Shown: in pieces, positions 19,357 through 27,657 of the stretch
Numbering within the stretch: the first letter of the stretch is position 1
How the letters are laid out: the number at the start of each line of letters is the position of its first letter
Source: Sphingobacteriaceae bacterium
GTDB lineage: Bacteria; Bacteroidota; Bacteroidia; B-17B0; Aurantibacillaceae
DNA length: 64,000 bases
Assembly (NCBI GenBank): GCA_016709575.1
Contig: JADJMM010000012.1
Span: 62,001-126,000, forward strand
Direction: 5' to 3'
Notes under the pieces: generated by a model
Told to the model about the DNA's origin: nothing
What the model saw: only the letters and a program-made list of their open reading frames with translations
The model's database searches: none
Made by a program: the position numbers and the translations under genes

Positions 19357-19755
19357 ATGACAGATTCAATTTCAGATTACTTGACCCGCGTAAGAAACGC
19401 GATCACTGCAAACCACAGAGTGGTTGAAGTACCGGCATCTAACCTTAAAAAAGAAATCACAAAGATTCTTTTTGATAAAGGTTATATCCTAAACTACAAG
19501 TTCGAAACGAACGAGAAAAAACATAACATAATTAAAATAGCATTAAAGTACCATCCGGTAACTAAATTATCGGCTATCCGTTCTTTAGATCGCGTTTCTT
19601 CACCAGGTTTACGTACGTACGCAGGTGTTGCTAACATGCCTAGAGTATTAAACGGATTAGGTATTGCCATCATTTCAACTTCTAAAGGTGTTATGACCGA
19701 TAAAGAAGCGAAATCACAAAATGTGGGTGGTGAAGTTTTATGTTATATTTCTTAA
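19357..19755 (+). CDS. rpsH: 30S ribosomal protein uS8
   Basis: 132 residues. MTDSISDYLTRVRNAITANH and RVSSPGLRTYAG ... LGIAIISTSKGVMTDKEA are standard. uS8 binds helix 21 of 16S rRNA and in E. coli represses the spc operon at the rplE start; here no such mimic is evident. Confidence 0.97.
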   Translation: MTDSISDYLTRVRNAITANHRVVEVPASNLKKEITKILFDKGYILNYKFETNEKKHNIIKIALKYHPVTKLSAIRSLDRVSSPGLRTYAGVANMPRVLNGLGIAIISTSKGVMTDKEAKSQNVGGEVLCYIS

Positions 19756-19764
19756 TTTAAATAC

Positions 19765-19770
19765 GGAGGA
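19765..19770 (+). promoter_or_regulatory. Shine-Dalgarno site before rplF
   Basis: GGAGGA lies 8 bases before the rplF ATG (19779), outside any coding region. One of only three clear sites in the ribosomal locus. Confidence 0.6.
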
Positions 19771-19778
19771 AAGAAAAC

Positions 19779-20333
19779 ATGTCACGAATAGGAAAAGCAC
19801 CAATAACAATACCTCAAGGAGTTGAAGTAAATATTGCCAATGGATTGGTAACTGTTAAAGGAAAAAAAGGAACATTAACTCAAAAAGTTGATGCAGATAT
19901 TACTGTTGCAATTGCTGATGGTGTAATTACATTATCACGTCCAACAGACCATAAGCGTCACCGTTCATTACACGGTTTATACCGCGCTTTAATTGCTAAT
20001 ATGATTAAAGGTGTTAGCGATGGTTACAAAACTGAACAGGAATTAGTGGGTGTGGGTTACCGCGCTTCAAACAAAGGACAAATGTTAGAGTTATCGTTAG
20101 GTTACTCTCACAACATCAACTTTGAATTACCTGCAGAAATTAAAGTTACTACTGTTACTGAAAAAGGGGCAAACCCAAAAGTAATTTTAGAAAGCCACGA
20201 TAAAGCACTTATCGGAATGGTAGCTGCAAAAATACGCTCGTTACGTAAACCTGAACCATACAAAGGAAAAGGTATTAAGTTCGCAGGTGAGATTTTACGT
20301 CGTAAGGCAGGTAAATCAGCAGCTAAAAAATAA
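19779..20333 (+). CDS. rplF: 50S ribosomal protein uL6
   Basis: 184 residues with the two-domain fold: MSRIGKAPITIPQGVEV at the start and EPYKGKGIKFAGEILRRKAG near the end, the conserved contact with the sarcin-ricin loop region. Normal length with a short basic tail. Confidence 0.97.
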   Translation: MSRIGKAPITIPQGVEVNIANGLVTVKGKKGTLTQKVDADITVAIADGVITLSRPTDHKRHRSLHGLYRALIANMIKGVSDGYKTEQELVGVGYRASNKGQMLELSLGYSHNINFELPAEIKVTTVTEKGANPKVILESHDKALIGMVAAKIRSLRKPEPYKGKGIKFAGEILRRKAGKSAAKK

Positions 20334-20344
20334 TTAAATTAAAA

Positions 20345-20362
20345 TCCCGATAGCTATCGGGA
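20345..20362. repeat. Perfect 18-base palindrome TCCCGATAGCTATCGGGA, copy 1
   Basis: A perfect inverted repeat in the 44-base gap between rplF and rplR. An identical copy lies at 29651-29668 in a non-coding element. I recall this palindrome as widely dispersed in Bacteroidota, but I cannot check that here. Confidence 0.85.
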
Positions 20363-20377
20363 CTAAAAAATAGAAAA

Positions 20378-20734
20378 ATGGCATTAAGTAAAGAAGAAAG
20401 AAGACAACGAATTAAACACAGAATTCGCAAAACTGTAAAGGGAACTAATGAGTCTCCACGTTTGTGTGTTTACCGTAGTAATAACGAAATATACGCTCAG
20501 CTAATTGACGATAAAGCAGGAAAAACTTTATTATCTGCAGCTTCAAGCGATAAAGCATTTAAATCTACTAAAGCAAACAAGTCTGAAATGGCGAAGTTGG
20601 TTGGTAAGCACATTGCAGAAAAAGCAATCACTGCAGGTATTAAAGCTGTAACGTTCGATCGTAACGGTTATTTATATCACGGTCGTGTTAAATCATTAGC
20701 AGAAGGTGCTCGCGAAGGCGGACTTAAGTTTTAA
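20378..20734 (+). CDS. rplR: 50S ribosomal protein uL18
   Basis: 118 residues. RIKHRIRKTVKGTNESPRL and the C-terminal FDRNGYLYHGRVKSLAEGAR are diagnostic. Binds 5S rRNA with uL5. Confidence 0.97.
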   Translation: MALSKEERRQRIKHRIRKTVKGTNESPRLCVYRSNNEIYAQLIDDKAGKTLLSAASSDKAFKSTKANKSEMAKLVGKHIAEKAITAGIKAVTFDRNGYLYHGRVKSLAEGAREGGLKF

Positions 20735-20760
20735 TCAGTAATTAAAAAATTAGAAATAAA

Positions 20761-21279
20761 ATGTCAACAGAAGTTGTAAAAAAAGTAAAATCAAGCGAAA
20801 TCGAACTAAAAGATAAGTTAGTTGCGATACAGCGTGTAACAAAAGTTACAAAGGGTGGTCGTCACTTTAGTTTTGCTGCTATAGTAGTTGTAGGTAACGA
20901 AAAAGGCGTAGTAGGTCAAGGCTTAGGTAAAGCTAACGAGGTTACTGATGCAATTACAAAAGGTATCGAAGATGCTAAAAAGAGTCTTGTAAAAGTGGCT
21001 ATTCTTAACGGAACAGTTCCACACGCACAAGAAGGTAAATTTGGCGGTGCTCGCGTATTTTTAAAACCTGCTGCTCATGGTACTGGTGTAATTGCCGGTG
21101 GTGCGATGCGTGCAGTATTAGAGAGCGTTGGTGTTACAGACGTATTAGCAAAATCAAAAGGTTCATCTAATCCTCACAACGTGGTTAAAGCTACTTTGGA
21201 TGCATTAATGAAAATGCGTGATGCTGTTACTGTAGCTCGTCAACGTGGTATTTCTTTAGATAGAGTGTTTAACGGTTAA
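20761..21279 (+). CDS. rpsE: 30S ribosomal protein uS5
   Basis: 172 residues. LVAIQRVTKVTKGGRHFSF and GTGVIAGGAMRAVLESVGV mark the dsRNA-binding and C-terminal domains; SSNPHNVVKATLDAL follows. Involved in mRNA entry and decoding accuracy. Confidence 0.97.
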   Translation: MSTEVVKKVKSSEIELKDKLVAIQRVTKVTKGGRHFSFAAIVVVGNEKGVVGQGLGKANEVTDAITKGIEDAKKSLVKVAILNGTVPHAQEGKFGGARVFLKPAAHGTGVIAGGAMRAVLESVGVTDVLAKSKGSSNPHNVVKATLDALMKMRDAVTVARQRGISLDRVFNG

Positions 21280-21290
21280 TAATTGTTGTT

Positions 21291-21470
21291 ATGGCAAAAG
21301 TAAAAATCACATTAGTAAAAGGTAGAGCAAAACGTAGCCCTCGTCAAAGAGCAACTTTAGTAGCCCTAGGCTTTAGAAAAACTTATCAAAGTCTAACTAA
21401 GGAATTAAATCCTGCAGTTCAAGGACAAATTGATACAGTGGCGCACATGTTAAAAATCGAAAATATTTAA
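21291..21470 (+). CDS. rpmD: 50S ribosomal protein uL30
   Basis: A 59-codon gene starting MAKVKITLVKGRAKRSPRQR and ending GQIDTVAHMLKIENI, in the standard place between rpsE and rplO. LVALGFRKTYQSL corresponds to the GLRK helix of uL30. Intact, with 11 and 4 bases to its neighbours. Confidence 0.94.
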   Translation: MAKVKITLVKGRAKRSPRQRATLVALGFRKTYQSLTKELNPAVQGQIDTVAHMLKIENI

Positions 21471-21474
21471 TATT

Positions 21475-21948
21475 ATGAAATTAAGTACAATTAAGCCTGC
21501 TAAAGGCGCAACAAAAAATAATTACCGTAGAGGTCGCGGACAAGGTTCTGGCGGTGGTGGAACAGCTACACGTGGTCACAAAGGAGCTAAGTCTCGTTCT
21601 GGTTATTCTTCTAAACGTGGTTTTGAAGGTGGACAGATGCCGTTACAACGTCGTATCCCTAAATTCGGTTTCAAAAACATTAACCGTTTAAATTATAACG
21701 GAATCAATTTAGATTCAATTCAGAAATTGGTTGACAAAACTAAAGCAACAGAAATCACTACTGATCTTTTAATTCAAAATGGATTAGCAGGTAAAACTGA
21801 CTTAGTTAAAATTTTAGGTCGTGGTGAATTAAAATCGAAAGTGAACATTCACGCACACGCTTTTACTGCAAATGCTAAAAAAGTAATTGAAGAAAAAGGT
21901 GGTTCAACAACCGAAATTAAATACAACAAAAAAAGTACTACTAAATAA
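21475..21948 (+). CDS. rplO: 50S ribosomal protein uL15
   Basis: 157 residues. The Gly/Arg-rich N-terminal extension that threads into 23S rRNA is clear (RRGRGQGSGGGGTATRGHKG), followed by GGQMPLQRRIPKFGF. The globular C-terminal half is normal. secY follows after 47 bases. Confidence 0.97.
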   Translation: MKLSTIKPAKGATKNNYRRGRGQGSGGGGTATRGHKGAKSRSGYSSKRGFEGGQMPLQRRIPKFGFKNINRLNYNGINLDSIQKLVDKTKATEITTDLLIQNGLAGKTDLVKILGRGELKSKVNIHAHAFTANAKKVIEEKGGSTTEIKYNKKSTTK

Positions 21949-21995
21949 TAATCTGTTAGCCGTAAAAAACTAACACTACTTGAATTAAAAAATAT

Positions 21996-23329
21996 ATGAA
22001 GCGTTTTATAGATACTCTTCAAAACATTTGGAAAATCGAAGAACTAAGAGCCAGAATTCTTTTGACTCTTGGATTGGTATTAATTTACCGTCTTGGTTCT
22101 TACGTTGTACTTCCTGGTGTGAACTCAGCCGCTTTAAATACAGCTAACGAGTCTGCTTCGCAAGATGGTATTATTGGTTTAATAAACATTTTTGCAGGTG
22201 GAGCTTTTTCTCGTGCTTCGGTATTTGGCTTAGGTATCATGCCTTACATTACAGCGTCCATCATTATTCAATTGTTAGGAATGGCAGTGCCGTATTTTCA
22301 AAAAATGCAGCGTGAAGGTGAGAGCGGAAGAAAGAAAATTAATCAATACACACGTTTCTTAACTATTGCTGTAACTGCAGTGCAATGTCCGGGTTATTTA
22401 GCTACGCAGGTATATAACGTACCAGGCGCAGTGGTTGATAACAGTTCATTCTGGTGGTTCCAATCCATCTTAATCTTAGTTACAGGAACTATGTTTGTAA
22501 TGTGGTTAGGTGAGAGAATTACTGATAAAGGTATTGGTAACGGTATCTCTTTATTAATTATGATTGGAATTATCTCTCGTTTACCATTTGCTATCACTTC
22601 TGAATTTGGTTCTCGTTTACAAAGTTCTGGTGGTGGTTTAATCATGTTCTTATTAGAAATCGTTTTCTTACTATTTGTAATTATCGGTTCTATCATGTTA
22701 GTACAAGGTACACGTCGTATTCCTGTTCAGTTTGCCAAGAAAATCGTTGGTAATAAACAATACGGCGGTGTTCGTCAGTACATCCCATTAAAAGTGAATG
22801 CGGCAGGTGTAATGCCAATTATCTTCGCACAAGCTATCATGTTTATCCCAGCTGCAATTACAGGTTTCTCTGGTAACTCAGCGGGTGTGTTTACTGAGCG
22901 TTATGGCTTTATCTACAACTTAACTTTTGCTATTTTAATTATATTATTTACGTATTTCTATACCGCCATCATGGTTAATCCAAACCAATTGGCTGATGAT
23001 ATGAAACGTAATGGTGGTTTTATTCCCGGTGTAAAACCAGGTAAGAAAACCTCAGAATTTATCGATCAGGTTATGTCACGCATTACTTTGCCGGGATCTA
23101 TTTTCCTTGCAACTGTAGCTATCTTACCTGCAATCGCAATTCAGTTGGGTATTAATAGCGCTTTCGCTGATTTTATGGCGGAACATCGTTGTTGATTTTA
23201 GTTGGTGTTGTATTAGATACCTTACAGCAAATTGAAACGTATTTATTAAACCGTCATTATGATGGATTAATGAAATCGGGTCGCATTAAGGGGCGTGGCG
23301 CTAATGCCATGATGGTACAACAAGGTTAA
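21996..23329 (+). CDS. secY: Protein translocase subunit SecY (one indel)
   Basis: The Sec channel, about 10 membrane helices. MKRFIDTLQNIWKIEELRAR, the plug-region helix 2, GLGIMPYITASIIIQL, and NPNQLADDMKRNGGFIPGVKPG are recognisable. In the T run at 23171-23174 one T is missing; restoring it changes FADFMAEHRC-stop to FADFYGGTSLLILVGVVLDT and continues to a stop at 23327-23329, 444 residues. The tail LKSGRIKGR-type region is then present. Essential gene, so the break is likely an error. Confidence 0.95.
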
Positions 23330-23332
23330 TAT

Positions 23333-23551
23333 ATGGCGAAACAAACAAACATAGAGATAGACGGAACTATTATTGAGGCACTAAGTAACGCTATGTTTAG
23401 GGTGGAGTTGGAAAACGGACACGTAGTTACAGCGCACATTTCGGGTAAAATGCGCATGCACTATATAAAGATATTACCCGGTGATAAAGTAAGGTTAGAA
23501 ATGAGCCCTTACGATTTAAGTAAAGCAAGGATTACATTTAGATACAAATAA
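23333..23551 (+). CDS. infA: Translation initiation factor IF-1
   Basis: 72 residues, the usual length: MAKQTNIEIDGTIIEALSNA, then MFRVELENGHVVTAHISGKM and the end YDLSKARITFRYK. OB-fold protein that binds the 30S A site. Follows secY by 3 bases, as in most bacteria. Confidence 0.97.
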   Translation: MAKQTNIEIDGTIIEALSNAMFRVELENGHVVTAHISGKMRMHYIKILPGDKVRLEMSPYDLSKARITFRYK

Positions 23552-23567
23552 TTCAAGACCAAAAAAG

Positions 23568-23684
23568 ATGAAAGTAAGAGCATCCATAAAGAAAAGAAGC
23601 GTAGACTGTAAAATAGTTCGTCGTAACGGCAGATTGTACGTAATAAACAAGAAAAACCCAAAATTTAAACAAAGACAAAAGTAA
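23568..23684 (+). CDS. rpmJ: 50S ribosomal protein bL36, zinc-free form
   Basis: 38 residues: MKVRASIKKRSVDCKIVRRN, GRLYVINKKNPKFKQRQK. Only one of the three zinc cysteines is left (Cys14) and the zinc His is Phe, so it is the non-zinc (C-minus) form. Correctly placed between infA and rpsM. Confidence 0.95.
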   Translation: MKVRASIKKRSVDCKIVRRNGRLYVINKKNPKFKQRQK

Positions 23685-23720
23685 TTTTGTACCTTTGCAA
23701 ACCTTTTTAAACAATAGAAA

Positions 23721-24098
23721 ATGGCACGTATAGCAGGTATTGATTTACCAAAAAACAAAAGAGGAGAAATAGGTTTAACCTATATTTTCGGTATCGGACG
23801 CAGCACTGCGCAGCGTATTTTAACCGAATCTGGTATCTCTTTAGATAAAAAAGTTAACGAGTGGACAGATGACGAGCAAAACGCCATCCGTAACTACATC
23901 AATACCCGTTTTAAGGTTGAAGGTGCACTTCGTTCTGAAGTTCAGTTAAACATTAAACGTTTAGTGGATATCGGATCGTTCCGTGGTACTCGTCACCGTA
24001 ACGGTTTACCGGTTCGTGGTCAACGTACCAAAACTAACGCGCGTACTCGTAAGGGTAAACGTAAGACAATTGCTAACAAGAAAATGGCAGTTAAATAA
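23721..24098 (+). CDS. rpsM: 30S ribosomal protein uS13
   Basis: 125 residues. MARIAGIDLPKNKRGEIGLT, the helix-two-turn-helix region GIGRSTAQRIL, and RGTRHRNGLPVRGQRTKTNA near the C-terminus. Sits in the 30S head and contacts tRNA and uL5. Confidence 0.97.
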   Translation: MARIAGIDLPKNKRGEIGLTYIFGIGRSTAQRILTESGISLDKKVNEWTDDEQNAIRNYINTRFKVEGALRSEVQLNIKRLVDIGSFRGTRHRNGLPVRGQRTKTNARTRKGKRKTIANKKMAVK

Positions 24099-24126
24099 TA
24101 AGTAATATTTAGTAAAAAGATATAAA

Positions 24127-24540
24127 ATGGCAAAACAACAAAGCACAACGCCCCTAACAGGAAAAGCAGCAGCCCGCAAACGTATGGTAAAAGTAGAAGC
24201 TGTAGGCGAAGCGCATATCAATGCTACCTTCAATAACATTATTATCTCGTTAACCAACATGGCGGGTCAAGTTATTTCTTGGTCAAGTGCAGGTAAAATG
24301 GGTTTCCGTGGTTCAAAAAAGAACACACCTTATGCAGCGCAATTAGCTGCAGGAGATAGCGGGAAAGTAGCTTTTGATGCAGGTTTACGTAAAGTAAAAG
24401 TGTATATCAAAGGACCAGGAGCAGGACGTGAGTCAGCAATCCGTACACTTACAACAAATGGTATCGAAGTATCTGAAATTGTAGATATAACTCCGATTCC
24501 TCACAACGGTTGTCGTCCACCAAAACGTCGCCGCGTATAA
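24127..24540 (+). CDS. rpsK: 30S ribosomal protein uS11
   Basis: 137 residues. AHINATFNNIIISLTNMAGQ and KGPGAGRESAIRTL are conserved; the end TPIPHNGCRPPKRRRV is the signature C-terminus. Followed by an unusually structured 97-base gap before rpsD. Confidence 0.97.
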   Translation: MAKQQSTTPLTGKAAARKRMVKVEAVGEAHINATFNNIIISLTNMAGQVISWSSAGKMGFRGSKKNTPYAAQLAAGDSGKVAFDAGLRKVKVYIKGPGAGRESAIRTLTTNGIEVSEIVDITPIPHNGCRPPKRRRV

Positions 24541-24558
24541 AAATTAAATTAAAAACAG

Positions 24559-24604
24559 CCAGCCCAGTTGGGTTTGGAGCTGCTAGCCGTAAGGGCTTTC
24601 AGCT
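24559..24604 (+). promoter_or_regulatory. Two-hairpin leader before rpsD, candidate ribosomal-protein control site
   Basis: Two adjacent stems: CCA-CCCA...TGGG-TTGG at 24559-24577, and AGCTG (24578-24582) pairing with CAGCT (24600-24604) enclosing AGCC/GGCT with a GTAAG loop. It lies 34 bases before rpsD, which in other bacteria encodes the protein that controls this operon by binding its own leader. It might instead be a dispersed palindromic repeat; the sequence alone cannot separate these. Confidence 0.45.
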
Positions 24605-24637
24605 TAAATAATAAAAACAAAAAAACAATTATTTAAA

Positions 24638-25243
24638 ATGGCAAGGTACACAGGTCCAAAATCAAAAATCGCCCGTAAATTCAAGGAGCCAATCTTCGGC
24701 CCGGATAAGGCGTTAGAAAAAAGAAACTACCCTCCGGGGCAGCATGGTAACGCTAAAAAGCGTGGTAAACAATCTGAATACGCAATTCAGTTAATGGAAA
24801 AGCAAAAAGCTAAGTACACTTACGGAATTTTAGAGCGTCAGTTTGCTAAAATTTTCGCAAAAGCAGCACGTTCACATGGTATTACCGGTGAAGTGTTATT
24901 ACAATTAATAGAAGCACGTATTGATAATGTTGTGTATCGTTTAGGTATTGCACCTAGCCGTCGTGCAGCACGTCAGTTAGTGTCTCACTCTCACATTACA
25001 GTTAACGGTACTGTTGTTAACGTAGCATCTTACACTTTAAAAGCTGGTGATGTTATCGCAGTTCGCGAAAAGTCTCAGTCGTTAGAGGCGATTGTAAATT
25101 GTGTAACAGGTTCAGTAAATAAATACCCTTGGTTAGATTTCGACAGAACTACAATGAGCGGAAAATTTATTAACCGCCCTGAGCGTTCTCAAATTCCTGA
25201 AAACATTAAGGAACAGTTGATCGTCGAGTTATACTCTAAATAA
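24638..25243 (+). CDS. rpsD: 30S ribosomal protein uS4
   Basis: 201 residues. MARYTGPKSKIARKFKEPIF, KRNYPPGQHG, and the S4 RNA-binding domain with RLGIAPSRRAARQLVSHSH. The N-terminal zinc cysteines are absent. uS4 is a primary 30S assembly protein and the classic repressor of the alpha operon, which fits the hairpins in the leader. Confidence 0.97.
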   Translation: MARYTGPKSKIARKFKEPIFGPDKALEKRNYPPGQHGNAKKRGKQSEYAIQLMEKQKAKYTYGILERQFAKIFAKAARSHGITGEVLLQLIEARIDNVVYRLGIAPSRRAARQLVSHSHITVNGTVVNVASYTLKAGDVIAVREKSQSLEAIVNCVTGSVNKYPWLDFDRTTMSGKFINRPERSQIPENIKEQLIVELYSK

Positions 25244-25283
25244 TTTTTTGGAACTAATTTAATAACCTTAATATATATTATAA

Positions 25284-26276
25284 ATGGCAATCTTAAATTT
25301 CGTAAAGCCCGATAAAGTAATAATGATTAACTCTACAGAAACTGAGGGACAGTTTGAATTCCGTCCGTTAGAGCCTGGGTTTGGTATTACAATTGGAAAC
25401 GCTTTACGCCGCATACTTTTATCTTCACTTGAAGGTTTCGCTGTAACAAGTTTACGCGTTGAAGGTGTTGATCACGAATTCTCAACTATTAAAGGTGTTG
25501 TTGAAGACGTTACTGAAATAATCTTAAACTTAAAGCAAGTTCGTTTTAAAAAGCAATTAGATAATCACGAAAATGAAAAAGTGGTAGTTCACTTTGCAGG
25601 TGCTGATAAATTTACAGCTGGTGATATCGCAAAATATGTAAACGGTTTTCAAGTATTGAATCCTGATTTAGTAATTTTCAATTGTGATCCTTCAGTTCGC
25701 ATTAAAATGGAATTAACTATCGAAAAAGGTCGTGGTTATGTTCCAGCTGAAGAAAACAAAACTAACAGCGCACCAAACGGAACTATTTTTATCGATTCAA
25801 TTTACACTCCAATTAAGAATGTAAAATACACAATCGAAAACTACCGTGTTGAGCAAAAAACTGACTACGAACGTTTGATTTTAGATATCGTTTCTGATGG
25901 TTCTATCCACCCGAAAGAAGCATTAAAAGAAGCTGCTAAAATTTTAATTTTCCACTTCATGTTATTCTCTGATGAGAAAATTACATTAGATACTGAAGAC
26001 AAGAAGAGCGAAGAAGAATTTGACGAAACATCATTACACATGCGTCAGTTATTAAAAACTAAGCTTGTGGATATGGATCTTTCAGTTCGCGCTTTAAATT
26101 GCTTAAAAGCAGCTGACGTTGAAACTTTAGGTGAGCTTGTTGCATTCAACAAAAACGACCTATTAAAGTTCCGTAACTTTGGTAAGAAATCATTAACTGA
26201 ATTAGAAGACTTAGTTTCGGCTAAAGGTTTACAATTCGGAATGAACGTTCAAAAATATAAATTAGACAAGGACTAA
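25284..26276 (+). CDS. rpoA: RNA polymerase alpha subunit
   Basis: 330 residues. N-terminal dimerisation domain: LEPGFGITIGNALRRILLSS and EGVDHEFSTIKGVVEDVTEI; C-terminal DNA-binding domain with the helix-hairpin-helix region VRALNCLKAADVETLGEL and FRNFGKKSLTELEDL. Full length and intact. Confidence 0.97.
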   Translation: MAILNFVKPDKVIMINSTETEGQFEFRPLEPGFGITIGNALRRILLSSLEGFAVTSLRVEGVDHEFSTIKGVVEDVTEIILNLKQVRFKKQLDNHENEKVVVHFAGADKFTAGDIAKYVNGFQVLNPDLVIFNCDPSVRIKMELTIEKGRGYVPAEENKTNSAPNGTIFIDSIYTPIKNVKYTIENYRVEQKTDYERLILDIVSDGSIHPKEALKEAAKILIFHFMLFSDEKITLDTEDKKSEEEFDETSLHMRQLLKTKLVDMDLSVRALNCLKAADVETLGELVAFNKNDLLKFRNFGKKSLTELEDLVSAKGLQFGMNVQKYKLDKD

Positions 26277-26315
26277 AAATTTGATTCAGGATTCTGAATC
26301 TTAAAGAATAATAAA

Positions 26316-26793
26316 ATGAGACACGGAGATAAAATAAATAACTTAGGCAGAACAAGCTCTCACCGTAAGGCTTTGTTAAGCAACATGGCTTGCTCTTTAA
26401 TTGAGCACAAGCGTATATTTACAACGCTTGCAAAAGCAAAAGCATTACGTCTTTTTGTTGAGCCAATCATTACTACAAGCAAGAACGATACTACGCACGC
26501 GCGTCGTATGGCTTTCGCTGATTTAAAAAGTAAAGATGCAGTATCAACATTATTCAAAGACATCGCTGTAAAGTTGGTGACCGTAAAGGTGGATACACTC
26601 GTATCATCAAAACCGAAACCGTCAAGGTGATGCTGCTGAAATGGCGTTAATTGAATTAGTTGATTACAACGAAATTTACACTAACGGTAAAGGTTCTGCT
26701 AAACCTGAAAAAGCAAAAACTACTCGTCGTAGTCGCGCTACTAAGAAAAAAGCAGACGGTGCTGATACCGCTGAAACAAAAACAGAAGAGTAA
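26316..26793 (+). CDS. rplQ: 50S ribosomal protein bL17 (two indels)
   Basis: Starts MRHGDKINNLGRTSSHRKAL. Two bases are missing: a T at 26574-26575 (giving IAVKFGDRKGGYTRIIKT) and a G at about 26615 (giving KTGNRQGDAAEMALIEL). With both restored the frame ends at the TAA at 26791-26793, 159 residues, with the long Lys/Thr/Ala-rich tail common in Bacteroidota. Last gene of the locus, 18 bases before the terminator. Confidence 0.93.
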
Positions 26794-26810
26794 TCTTAAA
26801 CTATATTATA

Positions 26811-26841
26811 AAAGCCCGGTCTCAAAAAGTCCGGGTTTTTT
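26811..26841 (+). terminator. Rho-independent terminator of the ribosomal locus
   Basis: AAAGCCCGG (26811-26819) pairs with CCGGGTTTT (26831-26839) around an 11-base loop, followed by a run of T. It ends the rpsL-rplQ transcript; cmk starts 27 bases later. Confidence 0.85.
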
Positions 26842-26847
26842 ATGTTT

Positions 26848-26855
26848 TATTTTTG
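26848..26855 (+). promoter_or_regulatory. Putative -7 box TATTTTTG for cmk
   Basis: A match to TAnnTTTG 12 bases before the GTG start at 26868, directly after the ribosomal terminator. The matching upstream element would fall inside the terminator T run and is not clear. Confidence 0.4.
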
Positions 26856-26867
26856 TAAATTTACTTT

Positions 26868-27576
26868 GTGAGCAAAATTACAATAGCCATCGATGGATTC
26901 TCAAGTTGCAGGAAAAGCACTCTGGCTAAAGCACTCGCTCAAAAACTACATTACAGTTATATTGATACCGGTGCTATGTACCGTTGTGTAACACTATACG
27001 CACTTCGTCATGGTTTTATTGATAAGAAACAAAACATCGAGGAGATGAAATTGATAACAGTTCTTCCCTTGATAAATGTTGATTTCATTTTTGATACTCA
27101 TAAAAAGGTTTCAGAAACCTATTTGAACGGAGAGAATGTTGAACTTGAAATCCGCAGCATGGAAGTTTCGAATAACGTAAGTAAAATAAAGTGCTATACA
27201 TGAAGTCCGCGAAAAAATGGTAGCACTACAACGCGAAATGGGGAAGAACGGAGCTGTAATTTTAGACGGCCGCGATATAGGAACCAACGTTTTTCCAAAT
27301 GCTGAATTGAAAATTTTTATGACTGCCGATAATGATGTCCGCGCCAGAAGAAGAATGGATGAATACACAGCACACGGACAATACTTTTCTTTGGAAGAAG
27401 TAAAACTAAATTTAAATAAAAGAGATTACGCTGATTCACACCGAAAAGAAAATCCACTCACAAGAGCAAAAGACGCAATTGTGTTAGATAACACAGATTT
27501 AAATCCCGCGGAACAATTAGAGTTCGTTGTTAAACTAATTAACGACATGCAACTCACAAAAGATCCGGTTGAGTGA
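26868..27576 (+). CDS. cmk: Cytidylate kinase (one indel; altered P-loop)
   Basis: Phosphorylates CMP and dCMP. The GTG start at 26868 is the only one that keeps the complete N-terminus (SKITIAIDGFSS). IDTGAMYRCVTLYALRHG, VILDGRDIGTNVFPNAELKI and YADSHRKENPLTRAKDA are diagnostic. An extra A at 27188-27190 breaks the frame; removing it reads VSKISAIHEVREKMVALQ, total 235 residues. Oddly the P-loop reads SSCRKST where the family has SSCGKST: the glycine before the catalytic lysine is Arg, which would be expected to harm nucleotide binding. Given the error rate here, two compensating base errors are a plausible cause. Confidence 0.9.
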
Positions 27577-27655
27577 CTTCGGCTACGCTCAGTCACCGAG
27601 CACTATTAAGTTCAGATAAAGCGGTGGTTGAGCGGAGTCGAAACCACTGATACAA
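27567..27655. repeat. Inverted pair of short REP-like hairpins between convergent genes
   Basis: GTGAC (27571-27575) and GTCAC enclose TTCGGCTACGCTCA, and GTGGTT / AACCAC at about 27624-27647 enclose GAGCGGAGTCGA. The two loops are related sequences in opposite orientation (TGAGCGTAGCCGAA and TGAGCGGAGTCGAA). They start in the last codons of cmk and fill the gap to the convergent kelch gene. They could act as a bidirectional transcript end or be copies of a dispersed repeat. Confidence 0.55.
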
Positions 27656-27657
27656 AT

